NCBI GenBank assembly: GCA_027627225.1
Contig: CM051024.1
Location: forward strand, 83,652,204 to 83,716,203
Reading direction: 5' to 3'
From: Congeria kusceri
Lineage: Eukaryota > Mollusca > Bivalvia > Myida > Dreissenidae
Length of the DNA: 64,000 bases
Shown: piece by piece, positions 49,901 through 57,908 of the stretch
Layout: every line of letters begins with the position of its first letter
Position numbering within the stretch: position 1 is the first letter of the stretch
The notes under the pieces: generated by a model
What the model was told of the DNA's origin: nothing
Seen by the model: only the letters and a program-made list of their open reading frames with translations
The model's database searches: none
Program-made: the position numbers and the translations under genes

Positions 49901-50299
49901 ATGATGAAACATAAAGGAAGTCCTAGTGGACAAAACTTAATGATATTGCATGATATTGCTGTCTAATCACTTAGGAGAGGATTCTTTTAAGATGATTTGA
50001 TATACCTGCCTTTAATAACTCTTTAACTTAATACATGTATATGGTTTATCAAGTAATTTATTACTTCACTAACAAGACAACAAAACAGGCAGAATTATAT
50101 TTGTAAATTCCCATCTGCTGCAGGTGAGGAGTATGTGAAGGTAGTTCTAAAGGACAACAGGATGCAGGGAGCCATCCTGATTGGGGAGACGGACCTGGAG
50201 GAAACGTTTGAGAACCTTATACTGAACCAGACAGACCTCACAATGCTCAAAGATCACCTGCTGGAACCGAACGTAGACATCGAGGATTACTTTGACTGA
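37935..50299 (+). CDS. PYROXD1: PYROXD1 orthologue, complete, 13 coding exons
   Basis: Coding exons: 37935-37997, 38444-38524, 39299-39418, 39643-39714, 40280-40336, 40779-41013, 41370-41470, 42389-42503, 42786-42895, 44521-44643, 47919-48056, 49697-49769, 50124-50299. They sum to 1,464 bases (487 residues plus TGA), with every phase consistent; the human protein is 500 residues. Domains in order: FAD-binding GGGIAG (residues 10-15), NAD(P)H-binding [12 protein letters not shown] (145-156), SATGVVPN near 300, FAD-contacting DVYAAGDV (339-346), then the family-specific C-terminal domain with [44 protein letters not shown] and the terminal DIEDYFD. The family is a class I pyridine-nucleotide disulfide reductase relative that lacks a CxxC redox pair. 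In vertebrates it is needed in muscle and is reported to protect the tRNA ligase complex from oxidation. Introns are full of repeats, and intron 12 has a GC donor. Confidence 0.95.
38444..38524 (+). CDS. PYROXD1: PYROXD1 exon 2
   Basis: 27 codons ([20 protein letters not shown], then AVTNYQK). It matches the vertebrate region ILLVTASPVIKAVTNF. Acceptor ATTTCAG|CTC, donor AAG|GTCAGT. Confidence 0.93.
38925..39032 (+). repeat. 27-bp minisatellite in PYROXD1 intron 2
   Basis: Four units of CTTACTGTGCATGTATTGGG plus ACTCGAG, spaced 27 bp (25 to 27 of 27 bases identical). Because the unit is a multiple of three, two overlapping frames stay open through it, producing spurious 93-104 codon ORFs. 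Confidence 0.92.
39299..39418 (+). CDS. PYROXD1: PYROXD1 exon 3
   Basis: 40 codons with LEQFDVEER and VKVIQ. Acceptor TATGTTAG|GTC, donor CAT|GTGAGT. It continues the N-terminal FAD domain. Confidence 0.92.
39643..39714 (+). CDS. PYROXD1: PYROXD1 exon 4
   Basis: 24 codons ending [10 protein letters not shown], equivalent to the conserved family motif LCLCAGAKPK. Acceptor CTCTTTCAG|GTC, donor AAG|GTAGCA. Confidence 0.93.
39949..40182 (+). repeat. 38-bp minisatellite in PYROXD1 intron 4
   Basis: Six units of CAAGCCCGCCTATATACAAC plus TTACCGGTACTATCTGAG with few changes. It ends about 100 bp before the exon 5 acceptor. Confidence 0.92.
40280..40336 (+). CDS. PYROXD1: PYROXD1 exon 5
   Basis: 19 codons with [15 protein letters not shown], the link from the FAD half-domain to the NAD domain (the family has NPYVLGIRDTDS). 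Acceptor CTACCAG|GTC, donor CAG|GTGAGA. Confidence 0.93.
40779..41013 (+). CDS. PYROXD1: PYROXD1 exon 6 (NAD(P)H-binding)
   Basis: 78 codons plus one base. It encodes [20 protein letters not shown], then [19 protein letters not shown]: the second Rossmann fold with the GNGGIA loop. Acceptor TTTTACAG|GAA, donor CAAG|GTAGCG. GC content is clearly higher than the flanking introns. Confidence 0.95.
41370..41470 (+). CDS. PYROXD1: PYROXD1 exon 7
   Basis: Two bases plus 33 codons containing [19 protein letters not shown], equivalent to the conserved [16 protein letters not shown]. Acceptor ACTTTTAG|TG, donor CAG|GTGAGT. Confidence 0.93.
41721..41960. mobile_element. MITE with 3-bp target duplication in PYROXD1 intron 7
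   Basis: The arms GGCCAACACAAATAAATTCT-GTGTTT and AAACACAGAATTTTTTTGGCC are inverted repeats. CTA flanks both sides (41718-41720 and 41961-41963). Inner arms continue with AGCTAGGTGGGGTTGG / CGCTAGGTAGGGTCGG. A 3-bp duplication with GG-starting ends suggests a PIF/Harbinger-like element. Confidence 0.65.
42389..42503 (+). CDS. PYROXD1: PYROXD1 exon 8
   Basis: 38 codons plus one base ([20 protein letters not shown] and onwards). The variable insert region of the family, with no motif of its own. Identity rests on order, phase and splice sites: acceptor CCTTCTAG|ACC, donor GATG|GTAAAC. Confidence 0.85.
42786..42895 (+). CDS. PYROXD1: PYROXD1 exon 9
   Basis: Two bases plus 36 codons with [20 protein letters not shown] and [12 protein letters not shown]. 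This is the conserved [22 protein letters not shown] block. Acceptor ATATTGCAG|AT. The donor TAT|GTAGGG is weak compared with the others, just before the intron that contains duplicated acceptors. Confidence 0.93.
42955..43505. repeat. dispersed repeat family 'GCATTGAAATC', copy 3, interrupted
   Basis: Same family as 9690-10045 and 24740-25100. It is split at about 43262 by a TGAGGCG element and resumes with AAATTATATTCTATGGACTG at 43485. Comparing with 10005-10040 recovers the uninterrupted text. It lies in PYROXD1 intron 9. Confidence 0.8.
43262..43484. mobile_element. TGAGGCG-family palindromic element, copy 5, nested
   Basis: Well-preserved ends TGAGGCGCGTCGTGGGAAAA and TTTTCCCACGACGCGCCTCA. 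Internal palindrome GCCTGTGTGGACTGCACAGGC, centre CTTCTAAACATAAATCCACT. With these ends the target duplication reads AAT on both sides. Confidence 0.85.
43531..43706 (+). repeat. 26-bp minisatellite in PYROXD1 intron 9
   Basis: Seven units of GTTATACAGTGTATTGTCCA plus ATACAA at exact 26-bp spacing (43531 to 43687). It sits between the nested repeat and the duplicated exon 10 edge. Confidence 0.93.
43882..44520 (+). repeat. five tandem copies of the PYROXD1 exon 10 acceptor and first 40 bases
   Basis: Acceptor-plus-exon starts lie at 43948, 44055, 44160, 44291 and 44396, followed by the true exon at 44521. Each copy has TCCATTTGTTCCACCTGCAG (or TTACA variant), then TTTTCTCTTGGGGCAGACGG and on to GTAGACAGCA. 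Copies 2 and 4 share one set of variants and copies 3 and 5 another, at an exact 236-bp period, so the array grew by duplicating dimers. After GACAGC each copy reads ATTCTATTTGTG... or ATTGTATCCATGTAG and meets an in-frame stop. Confidence 0.95.
44521..44643 (+). CDS. PYROXD1: PYROXD1 exon 10
   Basis: 41 codons: [20 protein letters not shown], then [22 protein letters not shown] is the second FAD-binding motif. Acceptor CCACCTGCAG|TTT, donor CAG|GTACTG. The acceptor and first 40 bases are also present in five upstream tandem copies; only this copy continues in frame. Confidence 0.94.
44930..46245 (-). repeat. ~144-bp-unit array, minus orientation, PYROXD1 intron 10
   Basis: About nine tandem units with CTCAATAACTCGAGAACA, TTGAGATATTTTAATGAAAC, ACCTCGCTTGGGATTGCATA and GGTCAAGGTCACCGTTACTA. 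It is the same family as 12620-13760, inverted. Divergence among units is considerable. Confidence 0.88.
46300..47340. repeat. dispersed repeat with ~170-bp subunits, split by a SINE
   Basis: Starts AGTTAGCTCGACTATTCGAA and ends AATGGTCGAGCGCGCTGTCC-TCTCGCAGCTCTTG. Subunits carry GAAACTTGGAACTA, TTTGTCATCAACTCTAGTAT and AGAGTTATGCCCC. TCGA-containing words near both ends suggest a bounded element. Confidence 0.7.
46535..46846 (+). mobile_element. tRNA-derived SINE with a 12-bp target duplication
   Basis: The head GGTCCGGCTAGCTCAGTTGG-TAGAGCGC...GTTCGAACCCC contains clear A- and B-box promoter elements and folds as a degenerate tRNA with anticodon loop CTGTCAG (GTC, Asp-like). A unique body follows, ending in a (CAAA)n-type tail. 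Identical ACTTAGATTTTC flanks both sides (46523-46534 and 46847-46858). The body (GTGATATGACTGAAATACTG) resembles SINEs widespread in molluscs; the family name is not certain. Confidence 0.9.
47573..47740 (+). mobile_element. second tRNA-like SINE candidate
   Basis: GGCTAGCGCTGTGGTTGGCA and, 35 bases on, GGTTCAATACC resemble RNA polymerase III A and B boxes (B box GGTTCRANNCC). The tail continues for about 100 bases to AATTAAAGATAAATATT. No clean target duplication was found. It lies 180 bp upstream of PYROXD1 exon 11. Confidence 0.6.
47919..48056 (+). CDS. PYROXD1: PYROXD1 exon 11
   Basis: 46 codons: [20 protein letters not shown], then [19 protein letters not shown]. It is the start of the conserved C-terminal domain. 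Acceptor CCTCTGCAG|ATG, donor AAA|GTATGT. Confidence 0.95.
48181..49388. mobile_element. TTAA-flanked TIR element in PYROXD1 intron 11
   Basis: Ends AGACGTTCGCAACAA and TTGTTGCGAACGTCT are perfect inverted repeats. TTAA lies immediately outside both (48177-48180 and 49389-49392). Inside are three diverged subrepeats of about 365 bp with GGCTTCGACAGGT, AATATTTCCGGAA and GGCCGGTGACCCC. No transposase. piggyBac or Kolobok-like by its target site. Confidence 0.85.
49697..49769 (+). CDS. PYROXD1: PYROXD1 exon 12 (GC donor)
   Basis: 24 codons plus one base: [20 protein letters not shown], then RVTK. Acceptor GTTTTTCAG|GTG. The only donor that keeps frame with exon 13 is AAAAG|GCAAGT, which fits the known GC-AG intron consensus AG|GCAAGT. 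No GT lies nearby in a workable phase. Confidence 0.9.
50124..50299 (+). CDS. PYROXD1: PYROXD1 exon 13 (terminal, stop TGA)
   Basis: Two bases plus 57 codons and TGA at 50297-50299. It reads [38 protein letters not shown] and ends NVDIEDYFD, matching the C-terminus of the family. Acceptor CTGCTGCAG|GT. The 3' UTR is made of tandem decayed copies of this exon. No clear AATAAA signal is visible shortly downstream. Confidence 0.95.
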
Positions 50300-50339
50300 T
50301 TTCATGTCCTGATCCTGATCAGTCTCTGATCGTCGATCT

Positions 50340-51130
50340 AAGAATGTAAAACCGGATACTTAACCAGACCGACCTCATGATGCTAAAGGATCATCATTTG
50401 GAGCTGAATGTAGACATCGAAGACTACTTCCATTGATTCGCACAGCCTGAATTTGAACCAGACTGAACTTTCAATGCTCATTGCCCTTCTTCTGGTGCCA
50501 GACGTAGACATCAAAGATTTCTTTGATTCATAGCACAACCGGATACTGAATAAGTTTGACCTAACGATACTGACAGGGATTATCATTTGGAACCAAATGT
50601 GGACATTGAAGACTTTTAGATTGAGAGAACATCCTGACCCTGATCAATCTCATGGGGCTCAAGGACAATGGCCTAGAGCTGAACTTAGACTACTATGATT
50701 GAAATCCTAATTCTGATCGGTCTCACATTGTATGACCTGAACTCAACCAGACTGACCTCATGATACTAAAGGAACATCTTCTTGAGCCAACCTGAACTCA
50801 ACCAGACTGACCTCATGATACTAAAGGAACATCTTCTTGAGCCAAATGTAGCCATTGAAGACTACTTAGACTGATTCCATGTCCTGATTCTGATCCATCT
50901 CTGATCCTGAGCGATCTCAGATTTTTAAACCTGATACTGAACCCAGATTGACCTCACAGCGCTGAAGGTGCACCTTGTAGAGCCGAACATTGACAGAACA
51001 GACTACTTTAATTGATTCCACAACCTGATCCTGATTGGTCTACTTTGTAGAGATCTGATCCTGAACCAAATTGACCTCACAATGCTGAAGAAGCATTTTT
51101 TTTAGCCAAACATTAACAGTGAATATTTGT
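50340..51130 (+). pseudogene. array of diverged copies of the last PYROXD1 exon
   Basis: After the true stop, at least seven diverged copies of the exon's final 80 bases follow. Copy stops are near 50436, 50533, 50619, 50701, 50874 and 51015; a partial copy lies at 50741-50791 and a final one at 51057-51130. Several still translate convincingly: the copy ending 50436 gives [25 protein letters not shown], and the one ending 50874 gives NQTDLMILKEHLLEPNVAIE-DYLD*. None has a visible splice acceptor, so they would be 3' UTR. Confidence 0.9.
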
Positions 51131-51193
51131 AATGTGCTCAATAATTGTCTGCCTGTAGACAAGTTTGGTCAAATGTGAATTGTGTTCCATCCT

Positions 51194-51475
51194 TGTCACA
51201 TTATGGTACTTGCTTGAGAAAGTGTAAAGCAAGAAACCTGGATACCTGCTGAGGTTCTGAAGTTCACATTATGGTACTTGCTTGAGGAAGTGTAAAGAAA
51301 GAAGCATGATGCTTGCTGAGGCTCTGAAGTTCACATTATGGTACTTGCTTGAGGAAGTGTAAAGCACGAAGTGGGATGCTTGCTGAGGCTCTGAAGTTCA
51401 CATTATGGTACATGCTTGAGGAAGTGTAAAGCACGAACAAAAATGTGGTGCCTGCTGAGGCTCTGAAGTTCAGGG
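51194..51475 (+). repeat. ~68-bp tandem repeat
   Basis: Four units of TTCACATTATGGTACTTGCT-TGAGGAAGTGTAAAGCACGA, then TGCTTGCTGAGGCTCTGAAG, starting near 51194, 51264, 51332 and 51400. It directly follows the exon-copy array. Confidence 0.9.
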
Positions 51476-51479
51476 TGTT

Positions 51480-52199
51480 TAAGGTGAAACAATCCACATG
51501 TTCAAAGGCTGTTTATGGAGAACTTGGTCAATATCCACTGTATATCACTAGACACACACGCATTATTAAATATTGGTTAAAACTATTGAATAGTGACAAT
51601 ACTATTATTAAGAAGCGGTACCAAGCATTATTAGATGATTGTAACGAAGGTAAATCCAACTGGCCAGCCTATGTTAAATATTTTCTTGATAGTAGTGGTT
51701 TTTCATATGTGTGGGTTACTCGTTATTTAGTTAATCAAAATAATTTTCCTCTAGAATTTAACAAACACTACTAGATCAATTCAAACCGTGGTGGTATAAT
51801 GCTGTTCATAATAGTGGAACTCTGTGTACTTAAAATTGTTGTTGAATTTGATAAAATATCATTAAGATATCGGATTGCATTATCTAAGCTGAGAGTGTCA
51901 TCTCACCAATTAAAAACAGAAACAGGGCGTCATGGCAATAACAGAATCGAACATTGCAACAAATATTGTACTCTTTGCAATAAGCTTGATCTGGAAGATG
52001 AATATCATTTTATATGTATCTGTCCCTCTGTACAGTGACATTCGAAAGACATATAAGTAAATATTACTATACTAATCCCCGTGTGCTCAAATGTATTAGC
52101 TTATTTAAATCAAACAGTTATGAAACAGTATTAAATTTGTGTAAATATACACACCATGCTTTTAACAGACTAAAAGTTATGATTGATACTGTACAATAA
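51480..52199 (+). pseudogene. LINE ORF2 C-terminal remnant, frameshifted
   Basis: Three consecutive pieces in different frames: YPLYITRHTRIIKYWLKLLN...NWPAYVKYFLDSSGFSYVW (to 51774), then LRYRIALSKLRVSSHQLKTE plus CTLCNKLDLEDEYHFICICP (to 52038), then FERHISKYYYTNPRVLKCIS (to 52199). The C-x2-C...EDEYHF...C pattern and the SRLRvssH-L--ETGR motif are typical of the region after the reverse transcriptase in non-LTR retrotransposons. At least two frameshifts break it, and the RT catalytic domain is missing. Confidence 0.75.
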
Positions 52200-52610
52200 T
52201 TACCCATTTGCAGAAATAGTTGTTGTTCTCATTACTTACATATATAAGTGTACATGGTACATACACTTATATAGCTATCTTGTTTGTTTGTTTTTTCTTA
52301 TTTCTTCGTACGAAATAAGTCCCCCATCTTGGTCATGTGCTTTATTAATACACGTGTTGTAAAAAAATTTGTTATGCGAATTAGAAATAATAAATGCTAT
52401 ATATGTTCATATCAATTATTAATGCTATTATAAACTGTGTAAATCTGCGACTACGGCAACACCTAATTTAACAATAGAGGCTCCGTTGACAACAACTTCA
52501 TTATAGCCGACTCTGACGACACCAACATCATCATCATCGGCGACACCATCTTCAACATCGACGACACCATCTTTAACTTAAGAGAGTCCGGTGAGGGTCT
52601 ATGCATAATA

Positions 52611-52814
52611 ATGCTATTCAATAAATTTGGTGAATTAATTTGCTATCCGGTGTACATTACAAAATATGTGCGTATTATTAAAAAATTGTGTTACATTATT
52701 AACACTGATATTATAATTAATAAAACGGTGTATGAACAAGCTATTGTAAACTGTAATAATGGACTTAAATTTAATTTACAGTATATAGAAGCTGAATATC
52801 AGTTTATGTTTTTA
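52611..52814 (+). pseudogene. second LINE ORF2 remnant
   Basis: NKFGELICYPVYITKYVRII-KKL...YEQAIVNCNNGLKFN parallels the first remnant, then jumps to EAEYQFMFLCPHF, the zinc-knuckle end. The middle is deleted. It is cut at 52815 by an unrelated repeat. Confidence 0.65.
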
Positions 52815-54770
52815 TGCCCCCACTTTAGAGGGGGGGTATATAGATTTGTCCGTCTGTCGGATCTTTGTGTAGCTCATAACTCAACAAGTTTAACTGCTAG
52901 AGTGATTAAACTTTATAAGCATATTCATCGGCATCGGGGCTTGTGCACCTGGGAATTTGGTGCGTTTTTCTCCGACATCAGCGGAGTTATGGCCCTTTTT
53001 TAGCAAAAAATGATATTTTGGGACTTGCGTCACGCGCAACTGAAAAAGTATTGCTGCTTGGGTGATGAAACTTTAGAAACATATTAATCAGCATGTAAAC
53101 TTGTGCACCTGGGTAATTTGGTGCAGTTTGTTCTGACATCAGCGGAGTTATGGCCCATTTTTTAGCAAAAAAATGACATTTTTAGCTCACCTGAGCATGA
53201 AGTGCTCGGTGAGCTATTGGTATAGGGGACCTCTCCGGCGTCGTCCATCGTCCGTATGCCTTCAACAATTTGGACCGTTATCTTGATAAAGACTACATTT
53301 TTTATTCAATCTTGACCTAACTTGCACAGTTTGTGTATGACCATAAAATCTCGAATGGGATTGTTATTGGGTCAGATCACACCAGTAACACCAGAGTTAG
53401 TGCCCGTTTTTCATGCAAAAAAAAGCAAAAGTGCCCTTTTCCAACGTATAGACTTTATTTTCCATCCCATCTTAACCAAACTTTCACAGTTTGTGTATGA
53501 CTATCATATCTCAACAGACGCCAATCATGGGCCAGATCGTGTTTCAAACACCAGAGTTATTGCCCTTTGTTTATTAAAAAAAATATACAAAAATTGACAT
53601 TATTCAGGATAGAGTCTTCATTTTTCATCCAATCTTCACCAATCTTGCACAGTTTGTCTAATATTAAAGGTGAAGTCAAATATAAGCAAGCTCGGACCAG
53701 AAACACCAGAGTTATTGCCCTCTGTGAACAAAATATGCAAAAATGGACATAATTCAGGATAGAGACTTCATTTTTCATCCAATCTTCACCAATCGTAAGC
53801 AGTTTGTCTGTAAACCTAAGACTACAGGTGAAGTCGAAAATAAGAATGATCTGGCCAGAAACACCAGAGTTATTGCCCCTTGTGTTTGGAAAAAACATTA
53901 ACAAGTTATCAATGATTGGTTTGCACACACTATTTTTGATTCAATGTTGACCCAACTTGCACAGTTTGCGCATGACCATAAAAATTGATTGATAACATTT
54001 GATTTCCAACAGTTGCAAGACGTGCATGCAGTTATTTGTACATGCATCATTGATGACTTCAGAGCCTGCATTAACATCATTTATCACCATTGGACAGAAA
54101 ATTATCAAAGAAAAAGCAAAAAATTACCTTATAGCACAGCCATCGCAATTATCGCATTTGCAGCTATTTATCCAAAACTGTTGGCGAAAAAGACATCAAA
54201 ATCTACTGTTTCTGCATTTTCCAAAATTGTCAATGACTTAATGAAAAAGGGTCAGGTAAGAATATTGAGGAAAATGATTTGAGAACCATTAGCAAAAAAA
54301 AACGCACATCCACTACCCAACTCATACGTTAGCCCATTGCACGAACCGATGTTTTCAATCAAAATTGATCCTATACCCCTCTGCGTATTGTTCAGATACC
54401 TTAATTTTCAAACCTGTCACAACAGTATGGTCTTCATCTGTACCAGTTCTCAGTTGAGCGCTTTTGGCCATCATGGCCCGCTTGTTTTACTTGTGTCGCG
54501 TGTAACTCAAAAAGTATTTTTATCTAGAGTGATGAAACTTTATAAACATACATGTATTAATCAGCATGTGATCTTGTGCACCTGGGTATTTTGGTGCAGT
54601 TTTTTCAGACATCAGTGGAGTAATGGCCCTTTTTAGCAAAAAATGACATTTTTGGACTTGTGTCACATGTGAACTTGTGCACCTGGGTATTTTGGTGCAT
54701 TTTTTTCTGACATCAGCTGAGTAATAGCCCTTTTTTAGCAAAAAAATGACATTTTTGGACTTATATAACT
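52815..54770. repeat. ~170-bp-subunit repeat interrupted by another element
   Basis: Subunits of TTGTGCACCTGGGTATTTTG, GACATCAGCGGAGTTATGGC and AGCAAAAAATGACATTTTT lie on both sides (52815-53183 and 54489-54770) of an inserted block. The start CCCCCACTTTAGAGGGGGGG is a short inverted repeat. Confidence 0.75.
53184..54488 (+). mobile_element. 'GCTCACCTGAG' element, plus orientation, nested
   Basis: Starts AGCTCACCTGAGCATGAAGT-GCTCGGTGAGC and ends CAGTTGAGCGCTTTTGGCCA-TCATGGCCCGCTTG, the inverse of 2738-4222. Internal subrepeats read TTCATTTTTCATCCAATCTT and AACACCAGAGTTATTGCC. The insertion point is fixed by the interrupted host subunit. Frames up to 123 codons inside are repeat artefacts. 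Confidence 0.8.
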
Positions 54771-55759
54771 TGCATAACGCTAAGTTTATTTAATGCATTT
54801 CACTTAATAATATGTATTGCCACTGAGTGTAAACTGTGCATTGAATTGTTTTTTCTTTTGGTTAAATTGTCTTTATTTTATCTTTTCAGTTATGTATGAA
54901 TGTAATGTGTGTGCTTTACCAAACTAAATTTATCTATGTCTACTGTTATATTTGGATACAGTTTAATCGAAGATCAATAAATTAACATTAAGAGGTCTCT
55001 GATTTAACCACCTATTATTACACAATTACTGTACACAGTTTCAGCTCGGGGCCAAATCAATGTTACTACAACATGAACACACACGATAATTTTTGTGTTT
55101 CTATTTACAATGTGTTAATGGCATAAGCTTTATTGTTGTGTTTGTGTTTATAAATTATCTTTATGTTAAATACATAATTGTTAATGACGCAGGGAAATAA
55201 AGCATTAACAATTTAGTTGCGTTTATTTTCACTTATTTTCTTTTTTTTCTTTGAAAGTTTATTTTTTATTATGAGTATTTACTTGTGTATATTTGTTATT
55301 CTAATTACTGCACTTTTTACACAAATCATAGTTAAACTGCGGTTTAAACAACGTTTTCTTCAATGCATATGAATACTGCATCTTTTTTCAATCAGGTAGA
55401 ATTTGTTATTTTTTATTATATAATATATTATCACATTATTAAATTAGATTTATTTAAAAGTATTTTAGACAATATTTAGTATTATTATATATAGATCTAA
55501 ATATGCTTAATGAAAACCGTCCATAAATATATAAGCTTTAATTTCTGAAAGCTAAATACTTTTAATTTCGTAAACATGTTCTTAATTCACATAATATTCA
55601 TTAATATTGTTTTCTAAATATTTCAGTGACACTCATCGTTTAATCAATACAGTAGATCTAATTGATAATTTTATTTTTCAAAACATTCCGCTATTTTCAA
55701 CAAAATATATCTGAATGAATCCACATTAACTTATACAAAATCCTGATCGAGTCATTTTC
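54770..55759. other. AT-rich spacer, no gene seen
   Basis: Contains no credible ORF. The part near 54960-54990 (AGATCAATAAATTAACATTA) could be a LINE 3' tail belonging to the remnant at 52.6 kb, but this is a guess. Confidence 0.4.
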
Positions 55760-56556
55760 CTTCTTTGTACATATTGGCTGCGCTAAAAGCTGCGTTTTTC
55801 CTATATGTCTATATATTTCCCTCTATGTCTATATTGACTGTGCTAAAAGCTGCGTTTTCCTATATGTCTATATATTTCCCTATATGTCTATATTGGCTGC
55901 GCTAAAAGCTGCGTTTTCACTATTTCTCTATATATTTCCCTCTATGTCTATATTGACTGCGCTAAAAGCTGCGTGTTCACTATATGTCTATATATTTCCC
56001 TATATGTCTATATTGGCTGCGCTAAAAAGCTGCGTTTTCACTATATGTCTATATATTTCCCTGTATGTCTATATTGACTGCGCTAAAAGCTGCGTGTTCA
56101 CTATATGTCTATATATTTCCCTATATGTCTATATTGGCTGCACTAAAAGCTGCGTTTTCACTATATGTCTATATATTTCCCTATATGTCTATATTGACTG
56201 CGCTAAAAGCTGCGTGTTCACTATATGTCTATATATTTCCCTATATGTCTATATTGACTGCGCTAAAAGCTGCGTGTTCACTATATGTCTATATATTTCC
56301 CTTGTATGTCTATATTGGCTGCGCTAAAAGCTGCGTTTTCACTATATGTCTATATATTTCCCTGTATGTCTATATTGACTGCGCTAAAAGCTGCGTGTTC
56401 ACTATATGTCTATATATTTCCCTATATGTCTATATTGGCTGCGCTAAAAGCTGCGTTTTCACTCTATGTATATATTTCCCTATATGTCTATATTGACTGC
56501 GCTAAAAGCTGCGTTTTCTCTATATGTCTATATTGACTGCGCTAAAAGCTGCGTTT
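55760..56556 (+). repeat. 60-bp minisatellite, about 13 units, alternating variants
   Basis: Unit: CTATATGTCTATATATTTCC, CTATATGTCTATATTGGCTG, CGCTAAAAGCTGCGTTTTCA. Units mostly alternate between a GGCTGCG...GCGTTTTCAC type and a GACTGCG...GCGTGTTCAC type, giving a 120-bp dimer. Because 60 is a multiple of three, several frames remain open (up to 147 codons), but these are not genes. Confidence 0.95.
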
Positions 56557-57605
56557 TATACCCACCCGTATTTCACAAGCAAATCTTTATGCACTGTCAA
56601 AGATGAAGATAATCATTAGTGTATGAATCTTTATCATACTACTTGTATTTTAAACGCATTCTTTATAATCTTTTATTAATCAGCTTTACAATATTACGCA
56701 CAAAATCAGGTGAAAATGCACGTATTATACTCGTCTTACCACGAGTAAATAAAATGATAAACTGTTCCTGAATGAATTCAACTGTTCCTGTATCCTGGAT
56801 CCAAGCATTGTAACTGGCTAAATCCAGTGCCCCTATGAAATTTCGATGCCTGTATGAGATTTAGTACTTTTGATTGGTCATTTGAACTGTTCCTGTATGA
56901 AATAGGAAATATGGAAGTTTTTTCCAGAACCAAAATGACACCATCTTGAAATAAATAATACCCGTCGGACGGCAAAATAGGGTTTTGTTTTCAAATAAAT
57001 AAAGTGTTTGTATGTGTAAATTGTATTGATGAAATACTTAAATATGTTATTCTCATACAAGCACTGTTATTTGTCCTCGGGCAGCAGTATTAGCATTCGC
57101 CCTCCGGACTTATGCAATGACAGCAGACCTCGGACAAATAACAGTGCCTGTATAAAATCACTTATTTAATAACATTATAATATATCGTTACAATATAAAC
57201 ATACGTGTTGCACGAATCGTCAACGTAACAAGACGCGACATGCATATTGATTTCATGTGGCGTAACTGCCTAAGTGAACATAGCTCTGACATTTATATTT
57301 TGATCATAATAACGTTTTGGTAGAATAAATCCATTTAATATATATTTTTGTAATCTTAAGAAAAGAAAGTAGTATCAAAACTTTGCGCAAGAACAATGTA
57401 CTATAGTAGTTTAACTCTGAAAAAAAGTAACGGGAAATAACTACAGCTTAATATTGCTGATAGTAATTCACTGGCGACCACAAAAATTGTCGCGTTGTGT
57501 TATGCCGGTAAAAAAGTATGCATTAATTACACATAACAAGTATATTATTTGTAATTTGTTTAAAAATAAGATTTTCTGTTACTTTTTGTTCTTTTCACGA
57601 TGTAT

Positions 57606-57908
57606 TGCACCTATCAATATTTCCCCCCAGGGTGGGGGGTGGCGGGCTGACAGGGGAATTTGACAAATTGTATTCTTTTGGGTCTAATTCCCTACCCTGG
57701 AGCCAAGAATTTTTTGTCTAAATTCTCACAGTGGGAGATGCTTGGGGGGGGGGGGGGGCAATATTAGCGGGATCTAAAATACGACTAAGTCTATTTCCTT
57801 TCACGGGACCCGGAATTATTCGGCGTGTCAAATTCCCGCCTGTCGGGAATCGCTTTCAGTTTAAAGTCCAGTATATGCCCGCCCTGGGGTAAAATATTGA
57901 TAGTTGCA
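57606..57908. mobile_element. ~300-bp TIR element
   Basis: TGCACCTATCAATATTTCCC pairs with AAAATATTGATAGTTGCA. The arms extend inwards through GGCGGGCTGACAGGGGAATT / AAATTCCCGCCTGTCGGGAA. It contains a poly-G run (about 57744-57758). It has no coding capacity. Confidence 0.75.

Noticed and set aside
55884..56536. Open frames of up to 147 codons rich in YVYIFP/SLYVYI repeats
   Set aside because: They are open in several frames only because a 60-bp unit is a multiple of three; no start context, splice signal or family match.
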